In this document: positions 26,284 to 39,800 of the stretch, one piece after another
Layout: each line of letters opens with the position of its first letter
Numbering within the stretch: the first letter of the stretch is position 1
From: Thunnus maccoyii
Taxonomy: Eukaryota; Chordata; Actinopteri; Scombriformes; Scombridae
Assembly (NCBI RefSeq): GCF_910596095.1
Contig: NC_056535.1
Coordinates: forward strand, 8,473,501-8,537,500
Direction: 5' to 3'
DNA length: 64,000 nucleotides
Notes under the pieces: generated by a model
What the model saw: the letters and a program-made list of their open reading frames with translations, nothing else
Told to the model about the DNA's origin: nothing
The model's database searches: none
Translations under genes and position numbers: made by a program

Positions 26284-27848
26284 ATGGAGGAGAATGTGAG
26301 CCCTGAGCTCTCTCTAGCTCCTGAGCCAGAGCAGAGCCAGGACCGTATGGATAGCTGCTCTGAAGGTACCTTGGATGAGCTTCTTTTCCCTTATCAATGA
26401 TGATGATGTTGTAGTTGCACTGGGCACAGCTTTAGTGTCAGGTTCTCTAATCTGTGAATGATTTAAATATGGGTGAGAAATCAGTGTAAGTAAGGGTCAT
26501 ATCCAAGTCAGCATTCCTTCTGAAATCATCAATCATTTTTATTTATATGCATAGTTGATCACAAACAATCAGTAGTTTCTTAGCAATGTTTGTATGTTGA
26601 ACTTTGGTGATTGTGTGCCATGATTTTTTGCCCACAGCCTTCTGTGATTTTTCTGTCCACAGGTGAAGGGGATAACGTGCAGTGTCAAACTGAAAGCGAG
26701 AATGCGGTCAAAGAGACGCTAGAGGAGCCAGATAAATCTACCAAGGCCAGCAGTGAAGTAAAGAAAACTTGGGGTTTCCGTAGATCCACTGTCGCAAAAA
26801 GAGAGATGCCAGTGGAGGCAGCAACCGATAGCCCTGAAAACCGCTGTCCCGTCCGCCGTAGTGGCAGGCAGTCCAAGCGTACTGACAAACTAGAGGAATT
26901 CCTCTCCACTGCCAAAAGAGGGTCAAGAAAGAGCGCCCCTCCCAGTCTGGAAAGTGGAGATCCTCCTTCCCAAACTCCAACAGATGCAGAAACTGCTTCA
27001 GAGGCCAGCTTTGATGGTAACACTGATGCAAAGGCTGTAGAGGACAAGGCAGAGTCTCCAGACAGGAGGACGAGAAGTGGAGCAAGGAGGCAGACCCAAA
27101 GGAGAACTCGAGGTGGCAGACAGACCCGAGGTGGCGGCAGAGCGACGGTCAAAGATGATGGAAGCTCTGAGAACGAGGACAGCAGAGATGCTGCCAAGAA
27201 ACCCCAGTTACTGGATGAAGACAAGGAGAAAAAAGATGAAAAAGGTGATCTAGGTCCCGAAGATGGAGGGAGCTATAATGCAGCACAGCCTCAGCCCGAG
27301 CTGGACTCTGAGGAGAAAGAGGTTGCTGATGAGAAGAAAGAGCACGGAGATAAAAACGACAAAGGGGAAATAGAGGAGACTGAAAAAGAGAGTGATGAGG
27401 AGAGCACTGAAAAGCCTGCAGTGTTGGTAAAGCGTGGACCAATAAGAACATATATTAATAAAAAGAAGGCGGCCAATAAGAACATTACCCCTAAAGCCTC
27501 TGCTCCTGCCAACAAGAACGCCACTCCTGTCATGAGGGAAAACAAGAATAAAGCTACCCAAGGTCCTGGCAAGACACGCAAGTCCCAGATGGACGAGGAC
27601 GATGATGACAATGACTCCTCTTCCACATCTTCATCTTCATCATCCATTGAGTCTGATGATGGAGGATATGACCCCAATGCACTTTACTGCATCTGTCGCC
27701 AGAAACACAACAAAAGGTATGTTTTCATGTATTGCTTCATTAGGTGGGTATTCAGTGATCAGCATAACATTTTTGCTCCACTGGCCCACTTGGCCAGTAT
27801 ATCAGAGTTTTCACTGGCCCAGCAGCCAAAAAAAATGAACATAACCCA

Positions 27849-27882
<34 letters not shown>

Positions 27883-30800
27883 TTAATTTTGGTGATTTGT
27901 TCATTGTATACATAATACATTCAACAGTGAAATTCCCTTTTAGTTATGGTTATGTAATGTTGCTATATTACACAAATATGCAAAATATGAAAGTAAGCAC
28001 ATATTGGATCAGTAAATGAATGGTGTATAAATTTCTCCATATTATGTGTAAAGCCAGAGAGTATGGAGTACACACGGAGAAGAGAACTTATAACATTTCA
28101 GCGAGTATGGATGACCTTGATAATAAACTGTATCAAGAACTGAGACAATGTTGAGAGATCTGCAGAAATGTACTCGTTAAGAAAGAAGATAATGGCGTTT
28201 GTTTGTGTGCACGTGTTCACTCCAAGCTCCTTCTGTCTGTTTCCGCGAGCCACCTGTCAACTACAGACATGAAGCTGAACTGTAATGAATGAAAGAAAAA
28301 GAGAAATGCAGAGGAAGAAAATGAAACGGAAACGAAGAGCATCTGTCTACACAGCAAATCATCTGTAGAGTGTTTGACGGTTATTTACTTGTCTTAGAAC
28401 GTAACCACTCTGAAACAATTAGAAAATCATGTTTTATTTCTCTCATTCATCAGCTTTGTTTTCGCTACCGCTGCTCGCTCTCCTCGATCAACCACAGCCG
28501 CTTTCTCTCGCTCGCTTTTGCTCTCTCTCTCACTTTTTCTCTTGGGAAGCCGACAGCAAAGCCCAACTTTACTTTTTACATTATTGAATGAAAAGAAATG
28601 TCCTCCCCTCGTCCTAAGCTGTATACCCATCAACTTGCCCTGCATAAACTTTTACCGGCCCTAGTCCATCGGGACAGCAATTATGTCGGACCCTGGTATT
28701 ATACCCACATTGTCTTAATGTCTGTTTACATCAATAAACATAACATTTTAACAATGTGTTGCAAGCAAAACATTACAATTAGCTCTTCATTGTACTTAAA
28801 ACATGGCATATTTAAGTTTCATGTCATCTCACCTCCTTTTTGTCAAGCTAGTAGCTACATCTACTGTCTTATTTTACAATGTCATGTCATATTGATATGC
28901 CACCTGAAAGATTAAGGAAAGCCAGAGTTTTTGTTGAGTATTACTTGTATGAAAAGTGCCACTACAAAATGTCCCTTGCTCACTAGGTTCATGATCTGCT
29001 GTGACCGCTGCGAGGAGTGGTTCCATGGAGACTGTGTGGGCATCACTGAGGCCCGCGGGCGTCTGATGGAGAGAAACGGGGAAGACTACATCTGCCCCAA
29101 TTGCACCGCCAAGAAAAACCAGGTGGTCAGGCCTGCCACATCTGTCCTGTCTACAAGCACAGAAATTGGGGGACCCAAAGCTGATGTTGCTCCTCAGACT
29201 TCTGTTCCCACTGTTCCTGCTGCCGCCTCCTCTTTAGCTGCTGAGAAAACCAACGCCAGAGGAGCAGAGTCCAGTCCCTTAGCTAGTCAAGCTGCAACAG
29301 CACCTCCTACCTCCTTATCTGCTGGTACTGAAGAGAAGGGAGCAGAAGACCTAGGCATCAAAGGCAGGATAGAGAAAGCTATTAATCCAACTGGGAAAAA
29401 GAAGATAAAGATCTTTCAGCCGGTAGGTCCTTGCAAATGATCTTAAATGCTTTGAATAATCGTGTTTTTAGGAGTCCAGCCAATAAATCCTTGTCTGAGG
29501 TACAGTGCCTATTGTTCTGGAGTACAATACTACAATACTTAGATGCCACAGTAAACTGTTAAATTCTGTATTTAATTATATTAACAGGCGTTGCTTTAAG
29601 CTAGTTAAATTTCATTTGACTGCAGTCACTGTCAAAGGGTTTAAATGTGTGGGTGAAATGTTACATTTTAATTATTAATCTTAATATTAATCTGTGATTA
29701 GTGTGCAGGACCCCGTTACTCCCAACTGTCGTTGTGTTTTCAGGTTGCATGCTTTTAGAAAAGGCAGACTCAAAAAGAAGCAGTTTGGTTTATTTGGTTC
29801 AATTGATAGTATGAAAAATAAATTATGGGGACAAACATGCTTAAAGATGTGGCGATGGCATCAAGCAGCCCACCACACCTTGAAATTGAATGCATTGTTT
29901 TTTTTTTAAAGCTGTTTCAAAAAACATCTCTGCAGACAATACTGTACAAGTTCACTGGTAAAACTCTTTAGATAGTAACTTATTTACTATGCAAAATGAC
30001 CTTGTGGATTATTAGCTGTTGATTGTATTGTGTACTGACTTGGAGCAGTCCATACAGCAGCCAGCCCAACCAAAAGCAGACCAGAAGGTGGCACCAACCG
30101 TGGAAAAGAAGGTGGAACCCACAGCAGAGCAGAAAACACTACCAGACCCAGATCAGAAAGTGGCATCAAACATAGAAGTGAACACGACACCAACAGTGGA
30201 GGAGAAGAAGGCTGATGAGGAGTCTTCACTTCCCAAATGTATCGGGCCTGGCTGTGAGAACAACGCCCAGCCGGACTCGGTGTACTGTGGAAACGACTGT
30301 ATCCTGAGACACGCTGCTGCAGCCATGAAGTCCATCACCGATGTCAAAGAGCCCAAGCAGAAGGACAAGCCCAAGGCTCAGAAAACCAAGCCTACACCAA
30401 AGGTAATTTGGGGCACCTGAGTTGATGCCCTTTGCCAGACATAAGATTTTTGGAAGTTATAACATAATAGCAGTGGAAAGCAACTTCTTAGAAGTTGTGT
30501 ATGACTGCCATATGATCTGTCATAGTAATGTAGATATCAGGCTTTTATCTCCTGTCTTGATCACATTTGAGAAATTATTTTCCAAAGTGTGTGTGTTTTT
30601 TTTTGTTTGTTTGTTTTTAAATTTGCTGAATGTTTTGCTTCATTGTTAGCATTGTTGGGAACCTGTCCTTGAGTCTGGTGTGACTATTGAAGAAGTACTT
30701 GGCTGTCTTGTCTCCAAATGAGTTTAATCATAACATGTTCATATGCTCTTATTTATACATACATAAATAGCTACATTGGTGTGACTTGGAAGAATATTTA

Positions 30801-33800
30801 GTTTGACTGTTGATTAGCATTAGAGAAAACACATTCATGTATATGCAACAATCATGACCTAATATTAACTCACCCAGGTGTTATTACAGTCATGTTTGGG
30901 ATTTAAAAAATATATAAAAATCTCATTTTGAGATTTTTGGCTGTCTCAAGTTTCCTTGCTGTGACTACACCCTCTGCATTTTAATGATGTCAAAAGAAGT
31001 TAAATCTTGGCCTGATTAAAATAGTTCAGGCAGAATTTTAATCTTAAAGTACTTGGAAGTGCAATTACTTAACAAATGGTTACTGGCAGCTACTACTGTT
31101 TAATGTCTACGGTCTAGATCTTTTAAGTGTCTGTCTCAAAAAGCAAATGTGGAGGCTTGGCAACCATAATTTGGTCTTAGCATAGGTTGTTCAGTAATAT
31201 AAAACTGGCTCACATTGACGAGGGTCAGATCACGATGGCATCCTGTATTGTCCCAGAGCAGGTTAAGTTCAGTGGATCAGATCAAAATGAGTGAGTGTCC
31301 TGACAAATCAGCTCACATGAACAATGGAGTCATCATTCCCACAGGATCATGACATGGACACTGCATGCAGATTAAAGTGAAGTGATTTAAAGAATTTCAA
31401 AGTGTGGAGCCATGTGTTTGGACATCCAGAATAACGTTGCCTTGTGTTTGAATTTATTATGTCAGTGATTGAATATGTTGTGGCTTAGTAATATTTCACA
31501 GCCCTGGTGAGCATGCAGTGACTTTTATGAATATAAAGTAATTTTTAATAGATCCGAATAACATGGGCTGTATAAGTGAATTAATGTGTTCACTGATTAT
31601 ACTCAATAGTATTGTTAGGGTCTATATAGTAGGTACACAATATTCTCACCTATACTGTCTATAATCTTGAGCTATTTGGTATATTTTAGATTGAGTTTAC
31701 TTTGTGTTTCTTTTATTAACTTAAACTCTGCCTCAGTAGCAATGAAAATTCCCTAACAGCAGCCAGCAGTCTTATGTCAGATTAGATACTCCTCTTGATC
31801 TGTGCAAGTTACTGGTTATTTGTTACACACTCTGCCTCCATGTGCATTCATAGCTGGATTAAAAAAATCCTGTGTTTTTCATTGCTCTGAAAACTCATGT
31901 AGATTGATGTCAGATTGACCCTTCAAGGGCAGTGGAAGGGAGTCAAGAGTGGTGGATGTGGTCCATCATTTCAAATAGGGAAACAACCTTTTGAGGGGTT
32001 TAAACTTGAAGACCTACTGCCTGACTCTACCCCTGAGAGCAGTGTCTCAAATGAACCTTTTGGTTCATTTACCTCACCAAACCAGTAAAATGTACCTGCC
32101 AAGAATAATTTAGCACACTGTACATTTGTCAGAGAAATATACCCCACATTTGCCAAAGTTTAGATGCTATGTTAGAATAATATTAAAGACTGAGTCTGGA
32201 GCCTGGAGGATATAAAAAAACAATGTATTTACTTGGATTGTGCAATATGTCTGTATGGAGGTCAGAAAGGAAAAAGACAGAGCAAGCAGACTTTAATGGT
32301 CTGATTTTTAAAAAATTTTTTTATTAAGGGCAGATTTTCCTGGCATTTGGCAGGATGTTATGAAATGAATCTGTATTATAAGGCAACATGGCTCAAGTCA
32401 AACATATCTTTATGTTTATTATGTAATGTTTCAGCCCACTCGCTCTGTTCTGTTACTAAACTGCCTGAATGTGTGCGTCTCTTCCCGTTCATCCAGAGGA
32501 GCGCTGCTGGTGCAAAGAAGACACAGAAGAAGAGCAAGGAGGATTCGGAGAGCGATGAAGATTACAGTCCTGATCCAGATGAGGATGACGAAGATGAGCA
32601 TGCTGAGGAGCACCCACCCCCACCAGCCACTGCATCCTGGTCCAGCGACCATAATTACATTGCAGTAACACCAGAAAAGACTACACCCATATCACCAACA
32701 GTGTTAAACAAAAAGTGTATGTATCTCTTTGAAGGTTTTGGGCTGTTGTTGAAACCACGTTGTGGTTTTTCGTTTATAAATGAGGTTCTTGTCATGCTAG
32801 CATAATTTAGAAATGATCCATATATGGGGAGGAACATGAGTGCTCTGAAGATGAACTCATCTGTACACTAGACTTTAAAATGATTTGCAAAGTGTTGTGA
32901 TTTTGATAATGTAAAGGTTTTGTTACTCAATGAAATATTGGCAGCTGTTGGAAAGGTAAGTGATAAATGTGGCTTTTGGGTAAGTATTAAATAATCTTGA
33001 ACATATTGATTTTGAAAAGGGCACTCCAGAGATTTTACACATCGAAATCAGTTTACCCAGGAGTACTGTTCAGCCTGTGAAAAACGTTGTAAATTATCTT
33101 CTGTGGCTTTGAAGGAACATTTCAGAGTCTCCATTTTGGACTAAATACTTAACAGGAGGCTTGTGTTAGAAACCAGAGGCAGGAGAATGAAAGATGTCAG
33201 CATTTACCAGGCAGGGAGTAGAATAATGCTACCAGGTTGCATTATGGGAATAGTGCAATACTTAATCACTGGAGTACCCTTTTTTGAATACCTCATATTT
33301 AAAATGCAGGACTGTAGATGAAAACTCAAAAAAAGAACGTGGTAGAGATAAAAGGAGGGCAATAATCTTAAACTCATTTTATGCTGCTTTACCATGAGAT
33401 ATATAGATGTGATGAGTGGAATTGTGCGTGTGTATTTGTGTGCACTGGGTGGTTTCAATTACCTACTAAATTTGGCTGTACAAGTCTGTCCACTACCTGG
33501 GTACATCACCTCAGCTGTTGATTTCACAAAGGTCCTTCCCTCCCTTTCTCCAGCAGGTAGGTGTCTCAAACCCCCCATGTTTATGTGGACCTATGAAGCT
33601 AACATAGCTCATATTGAGCTGATAATATCAGGCATGAACCTGTTGAGCACAACCATGTGTTTTGTTTTGTTTTTTTACCCTTATTCTTTGGGGTGACAGG
33701 CTGACCTTTTTCAAAGTTTTAATTCATATTGAATACAATGCATCAGTACTCGTGGGAAAGTGGCTTGAAAATAAAAGGTGATGTGACAGTTTTTTGGATG

Positions 33801-36800
33801 CCTCGATTGATTATGTGAGCAGTGTTGGCTTGCTGTAGGATATCCAGTTCAGCTCAAACAAGCATACAGCATACAGCTCATAATTCTACACACACTATGG
33901 AGACATGAAGCTCAAGATCCACCAGATGGTGAGCAGTCGGAAAAGAAGGAAGCTTTCCGCCCAGGGTACAGTGAGACCAGACCACGTGGAGATACAGCAG
34001 TGAAGTTCAGAAAGGCCACAACAGAAGATGGAACATGAAGACCAGGGCTGAGTGCTGCCTGTCACACATTTTGCACCTAACGAGATCTGATATATGTTGA
34101 GTGGAACTTGTTGCAATGCAATGTGGACATTTTGAGTTTCTTTCACTTTTATAAGATGTTGAGAGTACTGCAAGGCGCTCTTGATTATATGCTGAGTGTT
34201 GATATTGAGTAAATGCAGCAGGTTGGAACAGTATACCCAATGATAGTCTGATATAACATGAGGCATTATAGCCAATATTTTGCTGACACTGATATTTTGA
34301 AGGATGTGACAACCTCTGATCATTATAGACTGGTAGCTTTCGGTCTTAATCCTGTTGCTCTGCTTAAATTTGTTGTGGTTTTAATTTTGAGTGGATTTAT
34401 TAAGCATCTTTAATCCTTGGCATAATGGATGAAGCAGTAGCATCTGCAGATGAGTTTGAAGAGAAATGTGTGAAGTGTATTGCTAAATCAGTGTAGCCAC
34501 ACATTGGTTTATATATTTTTTTTCACACTACAAAAGGATGTTTGTGGTTTTAAAGAAATGTATTCATGTCTACTTGCAGAATTCATGCAAGTGACTTAAT
34601 GAGACGTCTAGTTCTTGTGTTGTTAAGAGTGCATGCATTTATGGGCACCTGATAGTGATCAGGGTTGGTAGCTGAGCTTAAGATAGGAATGAATTTGAAG
34701 ATTTACAGTTTTAGTGGTGAGTAAATTATCAGCTCTGATTATCAAATGTTATTTTATTCTCTGTTTATACAGTGTTATGGACTATTTATGCTTTAGTAGG
34801 CAGTGAAACAGGTTGAGTAAACATCTGAGCCCATGAGTAACTGCTAGATGCTGCTTGTGTCTCATGTTCAAGTGACAGAACCCGATAGTTGTAGTCCTTT
34901 CTCTTCAGAAACTGCTGATGGCAACTTTACAGTAAGATTTTACACAAGACTCAAGTGGATCATCTCCTTTTCTTCTGCATGGATCTGTAGTACTTTTCTT
35001 GAAGATCATCACCTCCAAATGATTGGGAAGAAAATACTTTTTTACTGCATAAACGGCACAATGTATCTGCTGTTACTGCTACAAATAAAGAGGGACTATA
35101 TTTATCTGCCCCGTGGTCAACTTTGTGTTTATTTCTTAACATTTATTTCAATGTGTTCTTACATAATTATGTGACTGTCATTTATTTATGGATCAGTTGA
35201 GCGAGGGCTTAATTGTTTAAGTTTTAATATGTTTCATATTGTTAAAGTTTTACTGTGTTTCACATTTTAATGATTTGAGTTTTATCAGCTGTGAAACCAA
35301 TGATTATAATCTCAAGCAGCTTTTGTAGTCTTTGAATTACACACCCAAAATCATGGTTATCTGCAGTGTTAGTAAAATAGTGTCACACTACATATTGCGT
35401 GATGACATATTTTAAAATGTTTGATCTTGTTCTTGATTTCCAGCCCCTCTCAAGGAAGAGAAGCAGAACGAGAAAGAACACAAAGAGAAGGAAGCAGCCC
35501 TGGCTCCTGAGAAATCTTCCTCTGCATCCACAACGCCAGTGAAAGGAAACAAGAAGTCCCTGAACACTAAAGGTAGCAAGGTTTCCCCAAAGGGCAAGAA
35601 GCCTTCTCTTCAATCCACCAACTCAAAGGCTTCCAAGAAACCTACGACACCTCCGAGTAAAACTGCAGCAAAGTCCAAGAAACCAGCAAAGAGCGCCCAC
35701 GCCCCGTCCTCCTTCCCTCCAGGTCCTATCCACGTCACAGGAGCACTGAGAGTCACCAAGTCCAACTTCACCATTCCCAAGAAGCAGCCCCAACAAAAGG
35801 ACACTCCATCCCACAGTCAGTCCTCCTCATCCTCCAGAGTCCCATCAACTCCAGTTTCTTCAACTCCCTCCAGCCACTCTTCATCCTCCAGACCTCCACA
35901 TCCAGCTGCGTCAGCACCCCCTGTAACCCCCATGCCGCCACCACCCAACAACCAGATGAGACAGAACATCCGCCGCTCGCTTACAGACATCCTCTATAAG
36001 AGGTGAGTGAGTCCCACAAAACATAATTCAGGATATTTAGATATTTTGAGTAAATTGTTGGCTAAGACACCTTTTAAATAACAAACATTTGTATTTACAT
36101 TTTCTTACCACCAGAGTGAGCGACAGTGATGATCTGAAAATGACTGAGAGTGAGGTGGGAAGGCTGGCAGTTGCCATTGAGAAGGAGATGTTTAACCTCT
36201 GCCTTAGCACTGACAGCAAGTACAAGAACAAGTACAGGTCCCTCATGTTCAACCTCAAGGACCCTAAAAACAAAGTGAGTCCACACAAACATGAAATAAC
36301 GTGTGTATGCATGCGAAGCTATTAATTAAAAGTAATGTAGTTGTTAAGTCAAAAGAGTTTTGTGTATTTGCCTGCAGCTTGAAAAGCCATGGTTTCACTC
36401 GATTCCCCTCAAGTGTAGAAGTTAAATATCTGTGCGGTGTGTTTGTCTCAGGGCTTGTTCTACAGGGTGGTGGGTGGTGAAGTCAGTCCCTTCAGACTGG
36501 TCAGACTGAGTGCTGAAGAGTTGCTTTCCAAGGAGATATCAGAGTGGAGGAAACCTGACCCTCCTGAGGTAAATGTTACTCCCCTCCAACTACAGACTAA
36601 GCACAGGGCAATGACATGTAGATTAAACTATGTGTTCTACAGATTCCATAAAGTTTCAACAGTTTATATGGTTGTCTCCCACAGGCCCATTCTCCCAGTG
36701 CAAGATCCCACTCAGGGCAGTCCAAACTTGGCAGTAGGCATGACTCTGGCTCACATAGCTTGGATATGGAGGATGCTCCACCAACATCTGATGCAGATGT

Positions 36801-39800
36801 ATGTATCTCTGCCACCACTTCATCTGCTCGCATGGCTTCTGCTGCAGTAAGTGGTGGCATGCTGTCTTTCTATGGCTTTCATACTTTCCTTTCACTTTTG
36901 CATGGGGTTCTTATTGCACAAACTAAAATCTAGCTAAGTATAGATAGTAGCCAAGATAATAAGGGTAGTTAACTGGCTTAACTGTCCTGTTCTTCTTCTT
37001 CTTTTCTAATGCTTTATCTTTCAGTAGGCACTAATCCTACTTGTTCCTACCTTGTGCTAAATAAGCAGTGCACATCATCATCATCCAGAATTCTGGGTGT
37101 TATGTGAGTGATTATCCGTTCCAGTTCATCTAAGATTCGATGGAGATCTTTTCTATGTCCACAGGACCAAGATGAGTCTGGCTTCACTCCCTCAGTATCC
37201 GCTCAGCCCTCTGCTGTTGAGGGGAGCAGTGGCATGCTGGATATTTTCAGTACCATGCTCAAAGACACTACTTCAGAGCACAGGACCCATCTATTTGACC
37301 TCAACTGTAAAATATGCACAGGTAAATGAGAGGCTGACATGGAGTGTCAGGGTAATATCCATCCAGTGAATCATTGTTATACAGCAGATAACTTTCTTAC
37401 TGTTGTTTTTTTTATCCTGCCATTTAGGTCAGAAAACGGAGGATGAGCCAGCAGCAAAGAAAGCCAAACTGACCAAGAAGCCTGAGACTAAGCCACCCAG
37501 ACAAGAACTGCATTCATCCAGGTCGGGGGATGTCTCTCCTGTCGGCCAACAGCAGGTCCCCACAGCCTACCAGCACCAAGACACTATGGGCTACCAACAG
37601 CCGGCCCTTCCATCCTACCAGTCCAACATGGAGCCAACTGTCCCAGAATCCCAGCCGCAGCTTTACCAGGAAGACCTCAAGATCCTGGCACCTCCAGCCC
37701 AGGCCCCGGCACCCATCACTCCCACCATCTCTTCTGTCAGCATCAGCCGCAGAGACCCGCGCATGGCCAGGCACGGCTCCAGTGTTGCTGTCACCTACAC
37801 TGCTCCAGAAAAACCCATCAACAACGCAGCAGAGACACTCCCAGCTTCTGTTACTGCTCCAGTGGAGGTTGGAGCCAAGGCACCCCTGCCAATGCCCCCA
37901 GCTCCGCCGCCTGCAGTGGCTGTGTCCAAATCAGCTAAAACAAGGTGCTCAATCTCATCAAGCTTCTTTTAATTAACTCATACCAGGGGTTTTCCAAAAA
38001 ATTCTTGGTGTGAACATTAGTGTATTACCAATATGCTTTGTATGTTTTCTACTAAAATTGCATGAGAATATGTCTTTAGGACCCTATTTTGTAACAGGAA
38101 TGGTGGCTGTTCTTCTCTTTAAGAAGAAAACTTCATATGATGCACTGTGTACTGGTTTTTAGACTTAACTTTTGATTTAGAAGCAACCTGCTTGATATTT
38201 TTAGCATGTCATCTAAGGAAACACCTGGATGCTTTTTTTTTTTGCAAACCTCTCTGAACGGATGATGGTTTTGGTTTTACAGTACATCTGAGCCTCCTCC
38301 TGAGGGTGAAACAGCAATCTTCCTCCATGGTCAAGAGAAGATATGGAAAGGATTTATCAACATGCAGTCGGTGGCTAAGTTTGTGACCAAGGCTTACCTG
38401 GTCTCAGGATCTTTTGAGCACCTCAAAGAGGTTAGTATTTTTTCCTCTCAACATACACTTTCTGGCCCAACAATTTATTGCTGTTTCTCATATGTCATAG
38501 AAAACATTGGTAAATTAATGCAAAAGTCTTGCCTATATTTATAATCAAAAGCATCACTCATGGTTTTGTCCCTGTTGTGCAGGATTTGCCAGACACCATT
38601 CATGTTGGAGGACGGATATCCCCAAACACAGTGTGGGACTATGTAGGGAAGCTGAAAACCTCTCTCTCCAAGGTTTGTTTGGGCATAGAAAAAAAGAAAA
38701 AAGTGCTTTACATTTTTATTTAAAGGTCTTACATCACTTACACAGTAGTTTTTACTCTCTTTTTACGCTGTTTGTAGGAGCTGTGTCTGATCCGTTTCCA
38801 CCCAGCCACAGAGGAAGAGGAGGTGGCATATGTCTCTCTTTTCTCTTACTTTAGCAGCAGGAAACGATTCGGTGTGGTGGCTAACAACAACCGCCGGATC
38901 AAAGACCTCTATCTCATCCCACTGAGCTCAAAGGACCCATTACCCTCCAAACTCTTACCGTTTGATGGGCCAGGTAAGCATTTACAGGGATACACAAATA
39001 TACTTCTGTGGTGACTTGAATGTAATTGTATATATGTTCATGTTCTCCTGTTCAGTTGTGTTGTTTTTTTTTTGTCTTCGTACATGTGGTGAGTATATTT
39101 AGCGTAGTCTTTGTTTTTGGACTCAGGTTGAAATGAGAGCTTTTTTGATTCATGGGTTTGTACTGTAGGGGGCACTCACACTCCTTGTTGAGTCTGCCCT
39201 GGAAAACACCTCTGTGCATGTAACAGCTGCTGTGTTCTCTGCTGTGTATCTGACTTTGTATCAAACATTTCTAATAAAGGAAGTTTGCATCGCAGGTTGG
39301 TGCCAATTGAGTCCAGTCTCAGCCTGTTGTTTTTTAAGACTTGGCTCATACATAAACATAATTGAACATCTGTGTAACCAATAAATTGCTGTGAACTTGA
39401 GTCATTTTATACCATGCTGGTGTTCATATGGTAACATGCTGCACCACTGGAATGACCAAAAATCTTCTTAAACATGTCCTCCTGACTGAAGGATCAGCAC
39501 TTGATTTCAATTTTGCAACCAGTAACTGTACAACACAGTTAACAGTACCACATAGCATTTGCAGTTTTGGTAAGTAAAAAGGGCGTCCATCTTGTAGGGT
39601 CTCACACACTAATGGATCAACTCCCACATAGAGACTGATGTTTTTTCCTTTATTAATTGAGTAGATTTAGAAAAATCAAATTACACATCTTGAATTTGTC
39701 AGATGTTTCTGTGAACAGACTGGTAAAGGTCACGAGTCAGAATTTCAATACAACTTAATTTATGTGCCTGACTGGATTAATCAGAACAATATTATAGTTA

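Noticed and set aside
26685..27677. Several minus-strand frames opposite dido1 exon 2
   Set aside because: Their length comes from the Ser/Glu/Lys-biased composition of the real plus-strand exon, whose reading is confirmed by the PHD junction.
37100..37370. Separate small gene in the dido1 region
   Set aside because: The sequence is dido1 exon 10 (DIFSTMLKDTTSEHRTHLFD), with splice sites in phase on both sides.
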